A DNA stretch of 35,995 nucleotides, from assembly GCA_903876685.1 (NCBI GenBank), contig CAIRBC010000357.1, forward strand, positions 1 through 35,995, in the 5' to 3' direction. Shown here piece by piece: positions 18,536 to 28,290 of the stretch. This stretch comes from an uncultured Nitrosomonadales bacterium (GTDB lineage Bacteria; Pseudomonadota; Gammaproteobacteria; Burkholderiales; Gallionellaceae). The notes below the pieces were generated by a model. The model did not search any database, was not told where the DNA came from, and saw nothing but the letters and a program-made list of their open reading frames with translations. The stretch's first letter is position 1. Every line of letters starts with the position of its first letter. A program made the translations under genes and the position numbers.

Positions 18536-19123
18536 TTACAACATCCCTTTAGTAGAAGGCATCGCACCCTGCATACGAGGATCCGGTGTCAACGCCATGC
18601 GCAAGGCACGTCCAAAAGCCTTGAACAGAGTTTCTGCCTGATGATGGGCATTGTTGCCAGACAGGTTATCGATATGCAGGCTGACCAGCGCATGATTGAC
18701 AAAACCCTGAAAAAACTCGCGGATCAAATAAGTTTCAAAATCCCCTACGCTGTCTTTGACAAATTCACAATTGAACACCAAGCCGGGTCTGCCGGAAATA
18801 TCCAGCACCACCCGCGACAAGGCTTCATCCAGCGGCACATAAGCATGCCCATAGCGGTTAATGCCTTTTTTATCACCAATGGCCTGGTTAAATGCCTGAC
18901 CCAGCGTGATACCGATATCTTCCACGGTATGATGCGCATCTATATGCAGATCACCTTTCGCCTGTATGTCCAAATCCAGCAAGCCATGCCGTGCCACCTG
19001 ATCGAGCATATGCTCAAAAAAAGGCAACCCGGTCGCAAATTTCGCCTGTCCGGTGCCATCCAGATTCAACTCGATGCTGATCCGGGTTTCCAGTGTGTTG
19101 CGTTGAACTTTTGCGCTGCGCAT
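18536..19123 (-). CDS. hisB: Imidazoleglycerol-phosphate dehydratase
   Basis: [29 protein letters not shown]-type motif; [13 protein letters not shown]. Confidence 0.97.
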   Translation of the reverse strand: MRSAKVQRNTLETRISIELNLDGTGQAKFATGLPFFEHMLDQVARHGLLDLDIQAKGDLHIDAHHTVEDIGITLGQAFNQAIGDKKGINRYGHAYVPLDEALSRVVLDISGRPGLVFNCEFVKDSVGDFETYLIREFFQGFVNHALVSLHIDNLSGNNAHHQAETLFKAFGRALRMALTPDPRMQGAMPSTKGML

Positions 19124-19126
19124 TAT

Positions 19127-20215
19127 TTAACCTAGTGAAAGTTGGGTAAGCGTTTCGTGCAAAGCCGCGATGAATTTTGCACATTCCTCAGGCGTGCCCA
19201 CAGTCACGCGCAAACAATCTTTCAGCTGAGCGCCTGTAAGAATCTTGATCAGCACACCGCGCTGCTTTAATCCGGCATAAATCTCAGCCGCCTGTGCAAC
19301 ACGGAATAATAAAAAATTGGCTTCGCTGGGATAAACCCGGACGGCAGCTATTTCAGATAATTCGTGGTACAACCAGGCACGATCCACTTTGATCTGTTCA
19401 GCCTGGCGCAACAATAACTCATGATGTTGCAGCAATATTCCAGCGACCCGTTGCGGCAATACCCCGACATTATACGGCAAGCGGAGTTTTTCCAGTTGTT
19501 CCAGCCAGGCGTTACTTCCCGCCAGGAAACCCAGTCGCAAACCCGCCATGCCGAGCTTGGAAAAAGTGCGCATCACCAGCAGATTCGGATAAAGCGCCAG
19601 ACGCGAAATAAAACTATCAGAGGCAAAGGCATAATAAGCCTCGTCTATCACGACCAATCCTTCTGCTGCCTGGATAATCTGTTCCACCTGCTCCGCCGGA
19701 TACAAGTTTCCGCTAGGGTTGTTCGGATAAGCCAAGAAAATCAGGGCGGGTTTTTCGCGAGCAATGGCTTCCAAAGTAACGGGCAAATCCAGCGTGTAAT
19801 CTGACGCCAGCGGCACACCGACATAACGCATCCCAATAAAGGTTGCAATCATCCGGTACATCACGAAAGAGGGTTCCACACTAAGCAGGGTTGCACCCGG
19901 CTTGTTGAGCGCCATCGCCAGCACCTGGATCAACTCATCAGAGCCATTGCCGAGCAACACCCCCATGTCCTCTGGCAGGTTTAGCAGGTTGCTGATTGCT
20001 TGCTTGAGCGACGCGGCAGAGGGATCAGGATAACGGTTAATCTCGGCGGAGGCGACTGCTTCGGCAATTTCGCTGCGAACTTCCACAGGCAAGACATAAG
20101 GATTTTCCATCGCATCCAGCTTGATATAACCCGCGCAATCCGGCACATGGTAAGCGTGCAAATCGAGAATTTCGCGGCGCAGCAAACGGCTTGCGAGTGA
20201 GGAAGCGGAAGGCAT
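19127..20215 (-). CDS. hisC: Histidinol-phosphate aminotransferase
   Basis: LDAMENPY; LLGNGSDELIQ; NPSGN; VIDEAYYAF; RTFSKLGMAGLRLG. Confidence 0.95.
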   Translation of the reverse strand: MPSASSLASRLLRREILDLHAYHVPDCAGYIKLDAMENPYVLPVEVRSEIAEAVASAEINRYPDPSAASLKQAISNLLNLPEDMGVLLGNGSDELIQVLAMALNKPGATLLSVEPSFVMYRMIATFIGMRYVGVPLASDYTLDLPVTLEAIAREKPALIFLAYPNNPSGNLYPAEQVEQIIQAAEGLVVIDEAYYAFASDSFISRLALYPNLLVMRTFSKLGMAGLRLGFLAGSNAWLEQLEKLRLPYNVGVLPQRVAGILLQHHELLLRQAEQIKVDRAWLYHELSEIAAVRVYPSEANFLLFRVAQAAEIYAGLKQRGVLIKILTGAQLKDCLRVTVGTPEECAKFIAALHETLTQLSLG

Positions 20216-20417
20216 GAGATGAATCGCTCAATAAGTTAGTCCAAAACAGGGTGCTAGCTTATCACAAGGTGCACAGCCGTGCCGAAAATATGAATCCAAG
20301 TCTGATGATTCTATTCACCGCCATAAAAATTCGCGAATATATTCCCAAATATTGCCGCCGCCATTCCTTATGTAGTAAGCTGTAACATAATCGGTCGCGC
20401 CTTCAAACGTACAACGA

Positions 20418-21542
20418 ATGCCTAATAAACTTTCCAATCCACCAACCAGCCCGTCCCCGGACAAGCTGCAAGGGTTTATCGCCAATTTACCGGGCATGGC
20501 CTGCCAGATTGAATTGCAAAAAGATGGCAGCTTCACCTTCCCTTATGTCAGCGAAGGCTGTATGACCCTGTTTGGACTCCCTTCGCAACAACTACAAAAC
20601 GACGCTAGCTGTTTTGTCAAGCTCATTCATCCCGAAGACCTTGCCTCTATGCTGGATACCTTGAAAAAATCTGCCCAGACCGAGTGTTTCTGGAACTGGG
20701 AAGGTCGTATCACCTTGCATGACGGCGAATGCAAATGGATCAGCCTGGGAGCCACGCCACAAATCACTGAAAGTGGCTTGCCACGCTGGGAAGGCATCAT
20801 CCTCAACACCACGCAAAGCAAGCTGGGCGAACTGGAAGTCAAACGCGTACAACAACAATTGCTGGAACTTTCCTCACATATACAGGACGCCAAAGAACAG
20901 GAGCGCCTGCGCATTGCACGAGAAGTGCATGACGAAATTGGCAGCCTGCTCACCGCGATCAAAATGGATTTATCCTGGATGACGCAGCGTCTGCCCAAGG
21001 ACAACCCCACGCTCACCAACAAGGCAAAAACCATAGAAGAACTGGTGAACCGGGCAATCACCTCTGCCAGTAACCTGGCTCACCGGCTACGCCCGGGCTT
21101 TCTCGATTGTTTCGGCATCATCGCCGCGATCGAAATTGAGGCTCAGGAATTTTCCAAACGCTGCGGCATCAGCTGTACGGTCATCAAATCTCAGGAGAGC
21201 ATCGATTTGCCAGAAACCCATTCGATCACACTATTCCGTGTGTGTCAGGAAACTTTGAATAACATCCTGAAACATGCCCATGCCAAACATGTGCAAATCG
21301 AAATCGTCAAGGGTACAGATCATCTGGAGCTGATTATCTCCGATGACGGAATCGGCTTTTCCGAGGCTGCGCGCAATAAGCCCAGGTCTTTTGGCCTGAG
21401 AGGGGTGCAAGAACGGGTCGCCCACCTGGGTGGCACCGTCAAACTGGCCAGCACCCTGGGGCGTGGCACGCAAATTGCCATTTTTGTCCCGCTCAAGGAA
21501 GAAACTCCACAACAGGCGCTGTTCGGCGACACCTCCATATGA
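20418..21542 (+). CDS. Soluble PAS-domain sensor histidine kinase, NarL-type (HisKA_3/HATPase_c)
   Basis: EQERLRIAREVHDEIGSLLTAIKMDL H-box; ISDDGIGF and GLRGVQERVAHLGG ATPase motifs; no obvious TM segment. Confidence 0.9.
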   Translation: MPNKLSNPPTSPSPDKLQGFIANLPGMACQIELQKDGSFTFPYVSEGCMTLFGLPSQQLQNDASCFVKLIHPEDLASMLDTLKKSAQTECFWNWEGRITLHDGECKWISLGATPQITESGLPRWEGIILNTTQSKLGELEVKRVQQQLLELSSHIQDAKEQERLRIAREVHDEIGSLLTAIKMDLSWMTQRLPKDNPTLTNKAKTIEELVNRAITSASNLAHRLRPGFLDCFGIIAAIEIEAQEFSKRCGISCTVIKSQESIDLPETHSITLFRVCQETLNNILKHAHAKHVQIEIVKGTDHLELIISDDGIGFSEAARNKPRSFGLRGVQERVAHLGGTVKLASTLGRGTQIAIFVPLKEETPQQALFGDTSI

Positions 21543-22180
21543 TAAATATTCTTGTCGTAGACGATCATGCACTGATCCGCAAGGGTCTGAAAATGCTGCT
21601 CGAAGAAGGTCCTGATTTCCATATCGCGGGCGAGGCGGAAACCGGGATGCAAGCCATCACCATGGCCAGAAACCAGCACTTTGATCTGATCCTGCTCGAC
21701 ATTTCGTTATCAGACAAGCACGGCATAGATGTGTTAAAGCAGCTAAAATCCGAACAACCCGAGGTCAAGATTATTGTGCTCTCCATGTATCCCGAAGAAC
21801 AGTATGGGGTACGCGCACTCAAAGCCGGTGCGATGGGCTACATCAACAAACAGAGCGCGCCGGAAAAACTGGTCGGTGCGATACAGCAGGTCATTAGCGG
21901 CAAGAAATATATCAGCGCGCTACTGGCAGAACAATTACTGAGCAATCTGATCGGCGAATCCCAGGAACTGATGCATCAGAGCCTGTCAAACCGCGAATAT
22001 CAGACGCTCTGCCTGATGGCCTCCGGAAAATCCCTGACCGAAATTGCCGAAATCATGACACTTAGCTCCAAGACGGTAAGCGTCTACCGCGCCCGAATGC
22101 TGGAAAAAATGGGTTTCAAAAATAATGCCGAGGCGGTTCACTACGCCATTGCACACAATCTGGTCGATATGAATAAATGA
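21539..22180 (+). CDS. NarL/LuxR-family response regulator
   Basis: MINILVVDDHALIRKGL; LDISLSDKHG; C-terminal LuxR HTH (SNREYQTLCLMASGKSLTEIAEIMTLSSKTVSVYRARMLEKM); 4-nt overlap with kinase. Confidence 0.93.
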   Translation: MINILVVDDHALIRKGLKMLLEEGPDFHIAGEAETGMQAITMARNQHFDLILLDISLSDKHGIDVLKQLKSEQPEVKIIVLSMYPEEQYGVRALKAGAMGYINKQSAPEKLVGAIQQVISGKKYISALLAEQLLSNLIGESQELMHQSLSNREYQTLCLMASGKSLTEIAEIMTLSSKTVSVYRARMLEKMGFKNNAEAVHYAIAHNLVDMNK

Positions 22181-22196
22181 ATAGCAGGTTAATAGC

Positions 22197-23945
22197 ATGA
22201 ATACCAACAGCCCCTCCGATGTTGCCCGCGAAACGCTCAAAACGCTGGCTGCGCGCAAGCTGATACCGACCCCGGCCAACTACACAAAAATTTATACTGA
22301 AATCGGCGGCGCTAGTACCGAAGAAGGAAACAGTGCCGCAAAAGTATTGCGCGACATGGCAGAACGTCTGACAAAGTCGCATAAATCCGCTTTGATAGGG
22401 GTGGCGTTGAAAAGACTGATTCAGGCCGAAGATTGGGATCTGTGCTTCAAGGAATTTGAAAAATTAATCCCGAAACAGGGCGAAGAACCCACACTAAAGT
22501 GGTCTGAATTAATACGCGATTTGTTACGCCAACTGGAAACCCCGCATAAGGGTTTGACTATTACCCGAAAAAAGGAAGGCATTGAAACTGTACTCGGCAA
22601 GTTTGCGGCAAACACCGACACCTTGTATGAAAAACTGAATGCGCTGATCCGTTCCTGGTCCGAAGCTATAGTCTCTGTCAACGAAATTGATCCCGCCGAA
22701 CTGCCGGTTAGCGCCAGCACCCCGGCACATTTTATCTCTGGTGAAGCAGCAAGCCTACCAGCCAGACTCGCCGATTTACTGGCGCAAACCCTGGAAAGCA
22801 TACTCTGCATGCAACCGGAACTGACTCAGGAAATTCAGGCTCACGCCATTCAGGTGCGCAAGATCCAGAATTATGATCAACTGACTGCCTTCGCCAGCCA
22901 ACTACGCCACTTCCTGATCAGGGTTGAATTACGCGCAGGTGACAACGCAAAAATTCATGAAGGCCTGGTGCGACTGTTACGCCTGCTGGTGGAAAATATC
23001 GGTGAAATCATCGAAGACGAAGACTGGCTACATGGACAGGTTGCGATCTTGCGCGAAATAATCGCCAGACCCATCGATCGCCATGCCATCGCCGATGCCG
23101 AGCGCGCACTTCGAGACGCCATCATCAAACAAGGTTTCCTCAAACAAAGCATCACCGAGGCTAAAACTACGCTTAAAACCCTGATGGCCAGTTTCATCGA
23201 CCGCTTGGGCGAAATCACCGAAAGCACCGGCGAATATCATCAAAAAATTGAACAATACAGCGAAAAAATCAGCAAATCCAACAATCTGACTGAACTCTCC
23301 CATTTGCTGGAAGACATCATGCAGGATACGCGCATCATCCAGGCAAGCGCCTTGCGTTCTCATGAAGAACTGGTGGGCACCCGCAAGCAGGTGCACGAAG
23401 CCGAATCAAAAATCAGAAAACTGGAACAGGAACTTGCCGAGGTCAGCGAACTGGTTCATCAGGATCAACTCACAGGCGCACTCAACCGGCGTGGTCTGGA
23501 CGAAGCCTTCGAGCGGGAAGCGACTCGCGCCGACCGCAACCAGACAGGACTGTGCGTGGTGCTGCTGGACATCGACAACTTCAAGCGAATCAACGACAAC
23601 ATGGGTCATCAGATCGGCGATCAGGCGCTGATTCATTTGAGCCATGTGATCAAGGAAGAGCTACGCCCCAGCGACTCGGTTGCACGCTATGGTGGAGAGG
23701 AATTCATCTTGCTCCTGCCAGACATTGACCTTGCAGAAGCCACCGCCACCGTCGAACGCTTGCAACGAGAACTAACCAAAAAATATTTCCTGCACGAAAA
23801 CGACCGCGTGCTGATCACCTTCAGTGCAGGGGTGGCGTTGCGCGCAGCACTTGAAACCCAGGAAGATACGGTCGGTCGCGCCGACCGTGCGATGTACAAG
23901 GCAAAACTGGCGGGTAAAAACCGGGTAGTAGTGTCTGATAACTAA
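22197..23945 (+). CDS. GGDEF-domain diguanylate cyclase with long helical N-terminal region
   Basis: RYGGEEF active site, upstream RPSD (RxxD I-site) at 5-residue spacing; LTGALNRRGLDEAFEREATRADR. Confidence 0.93.
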   Translation: MNTNSPSDVARETLKTLAARKLIPTPANYTKIYTEIGGASTEEGNSAAKVLRDMAERLTKSHKSALIGVALKRLIQAEDWDLCFKEFEKLIPKQGEEPTLKWSELIRDLLRQLETPHKGLTITRKKEGIETVLGKFAANTDTLYEKLNALIRSWSEAIVSVNEIDPAELPVSASTPAHFISGEAASLPARLADLLAQTLESILCMQPELTQEIQAHAIQVRKIQNYDQLTAFASQLRHFLIRVELRAGDNAKIHEGLVRLLRLLVENIGEIIEDEDWLHGQVAILREIIARPIDRHAIADAERALRDAIIKQGFLKQSITEAKTTLKTLMASFIDRLGEITESTGEYHQKIEQYSEKISKSNNLTELSHLLEDIMQDTRIIQASALRSHEELVGTRKQVHEAESKIRKLEQELAEVSELVHQDQLTGALNRRGLDEAFEREATRADRNQTGLCVVLLDIDNFKRINDNMGHQIGDQALIHLSHVIKEELRPSDSVARYGGEEFILLLPDIDLAEATATVERLQRELTKKYFLHENDRVLITFSAGVALRAALETQEDTVGRADRAMYKAKLAGKNRVVVSDN

Positions 23946-23960
23946 GCGCTAATGTAAATA

Positions 23961-26381
23961 ATGAATCCCTGTTTTCACTGTGGCCTGAGCATAGAGAATG
24001 GCGTTAATTTACACGCTTTTCTGGAAGACGCTCAACGCAGTTTTTGTTGCCTGGGCTGCCAGTCGGTTTGCACAGAGATTTTTGCAGCCGGCTTGCAAGG
24101 CTATTACCAGCGCACCCCCGAAGGTATTTTGCTTGGACCGCCACCAGAATTACCCAAAGATATTGAAATTTACGACGATGACGAGGTGCAACAAGAATTC
24201 ACTACCTGCTCCGGGGAGATGCGCGACATACACCTGCTGGTCGAAGGCATACACTGCGCCGCCTGCGTCTGGCTGATTGAGCGCGCCCTGCTACGCCTGC
24301 CAGGCGTTGCCTCTGCGCAGGTCAACATGGCCGGGAAAAGGCTGCATCTGAACTGGGATAACCGGCGCGTCAAATTATCAGACGCGCTACGCGCCTTATC
24401 CAAAATCGGCTATGCGGGCGTCCCCTATGATCCTGAAAACGCCGAAGGCGCTATCCGCAAGGCCAATCGCTCGATGCTCTACCGGCTGTTCTTCGCTGGT
24501 TTCGGCATGATGAACATGATCTGGGTGGCGATAGCGCTGTATAGTGGCGCGAACCACGACGAATTCCGCAACTTTTTCCACTGGATAGGCCTCGGTTTGT
24601 CCACTCCGGTCTTGCTTTACTCGGGTTATCCATTCTATCGCGGCGCACTAGGCGGCTTGCGCGCGGCCATGCTGACCATGGATTTACCCATTGCGATCGG
24701 CCTGAGCGTGACTTACATCTACTCTTGTTATGTCACAATCAGTGCAAACAACACCGGAGAGGTTTATTTCGATACAGTGACCAACCTGATCTTTGTGATC
24801 CTGATTGGGCGTTATCTGGAAGGGATGTTTCGCCACCAGGCGATTTCCGCGACCAGACGACTGATGGAACTGCAACCCCGCGCAGCCATTGTCATGCAGG
24901 ACGGAATTGAAAAAATCACCCCGATACGCGGTGTCAAGCCCGGTGATCAGGTAATGATCAAACCCGGCTGCAAAGTCCCGGTAGATGGTATCGTGCTGGA
25001 AGGACAAAGCTCCGTCGATGAGTCCATGTTGAGCGGCGAAGCAGCGCCTGTAAGAAAACAAGCCGGTGCCCTGGTATCCGCCGGCACGGTGAATAATGAT
25101 GGCGCCTTGCTGGTAACCGTACAAAGCCTGTTGCAGGATACCACTCTGGCGAAAATCATTCGTCTGGTTGACGAGGCACAAAACTCCAAGGCACCCATCC
25201 AGCGTCTGGCCGACCGGGTCGTGCCCTGGTTCGTACTGATCACGCTGTTTTGTGCGTTATTGACTTTTTTTGTGGTGCACCACGACAACTTCGAACTCGC
25301 ACTCATGGCGGCAACCTCCGTGCTGATCATCACCTGCCCTTGCGCCCTCGGCATGGCCACCCCGATGTCGATAGCAGTGGCCTCAGGCTTGGGTGCAAAA
25401 CACGGAATATTAATCAAAAATGGCCTGGTACTGGAAACCCTGTCACGGGTGACGCATTTCGTATTCGACAAGACCGGCACGCTCACCGAGGGAAAGATGA
25501 GCATCGCAAAAGTGTGCGTCACACCCGGTATCACAGAACAGAAAATATTGAGTTTTGCAGCGGCAGTCGAGCGCTACAGCGAACACAGCGTTGCCCGTGC
25601 CATCGTTGCTGCTGCACCTGACTACCGCGACCGGATCGTAAGCGAATTTCAGGCGATACCAGGTCTGGGGGTTACGGCTATCGTTGACGGAAAAACCGTC
25701 TTGCTGGGCAGCGCACTATGGCTTGCGCAGCGTGGTATTCCCCATGACCACAAACTACTGGAGGATTCCATGGCACTGGAAAGACAGTCGATAAGTTGCG
25801 TGCATATCGCCATCGACAACCAGCATCTGGCGGTACTGGCACTCGCCGACCAGCTACGCGCAGATGCCCGGACTCTGGTCGATGAACTGCGTGCTGCGGG
25901 TATCGCGATGACGCTGCTCTCCGGCGACAGAAAGCCGGTCGCCGAGGCAATTGCCAAACAATTGGGCGGTATGTCGGTAATCGCCGAGGTATTACCTCAA
26001 GACAAGGACAAGGTGATCCGTCAGTTGCAACAACAGGGTGCAATCGTCGCGATGGTAGGAGACGGCATCAACGACGCTCCTGCCCTGATTCGCGCCAATG
26101 TCGGTATCGCCCTGGGCTCCGGGACTGACGTTTCCGTGGAAAGTGCAGACATCGTTCTAATATACAATGAGCTGGACAAAGTCAGGTTGGCAACCCTGCT
26201 GTCACGTCGCACCTTGCGCACTATCCGGCAAAATATCGGACTATCTCTGGTATATAACGCTATTATGATACCGCTGGCAATGCTGGGTATGGTCACCCCG
26301 CTGGTGGCCGCCATCACCATGCCTTTCAGCTCACTGATCGTGATCGGCAATGCGGCACGCATACGAAATTTATTCAAATAA
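23961..26381 (+). CDS. ccoI: cbb3-oxidase-type copper-translocating P-type ATPase (CcoI/FixI)
   Basis: N-terminal CCLGCQSVC region, HCAACVWLIE metal-binding domain, TCPCALGMATP, FDKTGTLTEG, GDGINDAPAL; followed by ccoS. Confidence 0.93.
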   Translation: MNPCFHCGLSIENGVNLHAFLEDAQRSFCCLGCQSVCTEIFAAGLQGYYQRTPEGILLGPPPELPKDIEIYDDDEVQQEFTTCSGEMRDIHLLVEGIHCAACVWLIERALLRLPGVASAQVNMAGKRLHLNWDNRRVKLSDALRALSKIGYAGVPYDPENAEGAIRKANRSMLYRLFFAGFGMMNMIWVAIALYSGANHDEFRNFFHWIGLGLSTPVLLYSGYPFYRGALGGLRAAMLTMDLPIAIGLSVTYIYSCYVTISANNTGEVYFDTVTNLIFVILIGRYLEGMFRHQAISATRRLMELQPRAAIVMQDGIEKITPIRGVKPGDQVMIKPGCKVPVDGIVLEGQSSVDESMLSGEAAPVRKQAGALVSAGTVNNDGALLVTVQSLLQDTTLAKIIRLVDEAQNSKAPIQRLADRVVPWFVLITLFCALLTFFVVHHDNFELALMAATSVLIITCPCALGMATPMSIAVASGLGAKHGILIKNGLVLETLSRVTHFVFDKTGTLTEGKMSIAKVCVTPGITEQKILSFAAAVERYSEHSVARAIVAAAPDYRDRIVSEFQAIPGLGVTAIVDGKTVLLGSALWLAQRGIPHDHKLLEDSMALERQSISCVHIAIDNQHLAVLALADQLRADARTLVDELRAAGIAMTLLSGDRKPVAEAIAKQLGGMSVIAEVLPQDKDKVIRQLQQQGAIVAMVGDGINDAPALIRANVGIALGSGTDVSVESADIVLIYNELDKVRLATLLSRRTLRTIRQNIGLSLVYNAIMIPLAMLGMVTPLVAAITMPFSSLIVIGNAARIRNLFK

Positions 26382-26390
26382 GAGGACACA

Positions 26391-26567
26391 ATGAATGTAA
26401 TTTACAGTTTAATACCCGGAATGATTTTTTTTGGTCTGATTTTTCTCGCCGTGCTGATTTTTGCGGTAAAAAATGGCCAGTACGAAGACATGGAAGGCAA
26501 TGCCAACCGGATTCTGCTCGATGATGATGCCGACATGATGAATCACGACAACAAGGCGCAAAAATAA
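26391..26567 (+). CDS. ccoS: Cytochrome oxidase maturation protein CcoS (cbb3-type), 58 aa
   Basis: My translation: MNVIYSLIPGMIFFGLIFLAVLIFAVKNGQYEDMEGNANRILLDDDADMMNHDNKAQK*; RBS AGAGGA just upstream; absent from ORF track (size cutoff). Confidence 0.9.
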   Translation: MNVIYSLIPGMIFFGLIFLAVLIFAVKNGQYEDMEGNANRILLDDDADMMNHDNKAQK

Positions 26568-26679
26568 CACCTACCCATCGATAGCACAGCTAATGCGTAT
26601 TAACCAACCGCTATTGTCCCGTAACCAAGGCTTGGTCAACATACCCCTTGCTGAAAATTTAAAAAGTCAGGGAGCCTGA

Positions 26680-27552
26680 TTGTTGAAGTATTCTGAATCT
26701 CGACTAGAGCAGATAACGGTGCGCGGTTTGCGCTACGCAATCCGTCATTGGGGAGAAACCGACGCACCCATGCTATTTTTTCTGCACGGCTGGATGGATT
26801 CCTCTGCCACCTTCCAGTTCGTGGTGGAAGCACTACTACCGTCATGGCATATCATTGCTCCGGACTGGCGCGGTTATGGCGAATCTGAATGGCTGTCCCG
26901 CCCTTATTATTTCCCGGATTACTACGCGGATCTGGATGTCATCCTGGAGCATTATGCCGGGGATAAGCCGGTCAGCCTGGTGGGTCATAGCATGGGAGCC
27001 AATATTGCCGGTATTTATGCATCGGCTCGTCCGGAACGTGTCACCAGGTTGGTCATGCTGGACTTCTTGGGTCTGAAGCCTGAAATCGATGCACCCGGAG
27101 CACTTGATAAATGGCTGACAGCGATCCGTACTGAGCCAAAATTACGAGCCTATCGTGATTATGCAGCACTGGCACAGCGCTTGATTGCGGTCAACCCGCG
27201 TTTACATCCAGACCGTGCAGCCTTTCTTTCCCGCTTTGCCAGCCGGATTATGCCGGATGGTTTGGTCACGATGGCCTGTGATCCCTGGCACAAAGTTTCA
27301 TCACCTATTCCTTATCGTGTAGAAGATGCCAAAGCCTGTTGGCGAAAAATTGCCGCACCCGTGTTATTAGTCATTGCCGAGCAGGGTTTTGTGCAGCAGC
27401 GCTTAGGCAACGACCCAGAGGAATATCGCAGCCGTCTTGAATGCTTTACCAAATTAAATATTGCAAACATCGCCAATTCCGGACACAACCTTCAGCATGA
27501 CCAACCGGAACAATTGGCGCTGCTGCTGGAAGAGTTTTTACCAGGAACATAA
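26680..27552 (+). CDS. Alpha/beta hydrolase
   Basis: FFLHGWMDSSATF; APDWRGYGES; VGHSMGANIAG nucleophile elbow; C-terminal NSGHNLQHDQPEQ. TTG start. Confidence 0.9.
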   Translation: MLKYSESRLEQITVRGLRYAIRHWGETDAPMLFFLHGWMDSSATFQFVVEALLPSWHIIAPDWRGYGESEWLSRPYYFPDYYADLDVILEHYAGDKPVSLVGHSMGANIAGIYASARPERVTRLVMLDFLGLKPEIDAPGALDKWLTAIRTEPKLRAYRDYAALAQRLIAVNPRLHPDRAAFLSRFASRIMPDGLVTMACDPWHKVSSPIPYRVEDAKACWRKIAAPVLLVIAEQGFVQQRLGNDPEEYRSRLECFTKLNIANIANSGHNLQHDQPEQLALLLEEFLPGT

Positions 27553-27844
27553 CTCAACAAAATCGGCAAAAACGGGGTCAGGTCTAGTTAAGTAGCACAT
27601 ACCCACTGACGATTCTTCCCTCTGTTGCAAACAGTACTTCAAAATATTCGGCAAGTTGCGGGAAGAATATCCGCCAGCCTGGAAATCATTTCTCGATATT
27701 TTCCAGCATGTGGCTAATAGATGCGCTGCTCACCGACTTCAAATCCGTAAATATTCGGTTAACCCATAGACTCCCACGAAAAGCAAAATCACCAGTGCCA
27801 GCCTGGTGGTAAGGCATGAACGTATTATTTGCGACCGAAATTAC

Positions 27845-27964
27845 CACCCTGCCCTTCGGGCACCCTTCCAGCGGAGGGGAATGGGTGATCCAAAATATTT
27901 TCCTATTCCTAAGGCTTGGAATTTTATTCCCCTCCATTGGAGGTGTGCCCGTCAGGGCAGGGTG
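27845..27964. repeat. REP-pair/BIME- or MITE-like imperfect inverted repeat
   Basis: Left arm caccctgcccttcgggcacccttccagcggaggggaat (27845-27882) is near-complementary to right arm attcccctccattggaggtgtgcccgtcagggcagggtg (27926-27964); each arm contains smaller hairpins. Confidence 0.8.
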
Positions 27965-28198
27965 TTTCTTGAAACCATGTACTAAAATATTTTTGTAATA
28001 TCCATATTTGAATTTTGCTTAGCTTGAATGGGTTGGCCGAATATATACTCAGATCCATTTATAGTTATTTGAATTTTAAAGAATATTTAATTATCGCACA
28101 TATCATCGTAAATCTTGACGATATTGTTAAGATAGTATTTGGTATTTCCAATCACATACCACTCGAAGCCATGAAAGCAGATTACGCAGATTTTAACT

Positions 28199-28249
28199 AA
28201 CGGACATGGCAATGATGCCACCCCTTGTAATGAAACCGCCATGTCCGTT
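28199..28249. repeat. Perfect 12-bp inverted repeat (hairpin, 27-nt loop)
   Basis: aacggacatggc (28199-28210) and gccatgtccgtt (28238-28249). Confidence 0.75.
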
Positions 28250-28290
28250 TCCCTCTCCCCATCCCTCTCCCGCAAGCGGGCGAGGGAGAG
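28250..28290. repeat. Dispersed-repeat-like pyrimidine/purine hairpin
   Basis: ccctctccccatccctctcccgcaagcgggcgagggagag; cccgc-aa-gcggg core and ctctccc/gggagag outer arms. Confidence 0.5.

Noticed and set aside
26624-26636. Palindrome accaaggcttggt before the alpha/beta hydrolase as terminator
   Set aside because: Too short, one-base centre, no T-tract.
27816-27998. 60-aa ORF (MNVLFATEITTLPFG...) over the inverted repeat
   Set aside because: Lies across the REP/MITE-like element; no coding signature.
28015-28200. 61-aa ORF in the AT-rich gap
   Set aside because: Low-complexity AT-rich translation, no convincing RBS, ends in a repeat-like stretch (cagattacgcagatt).
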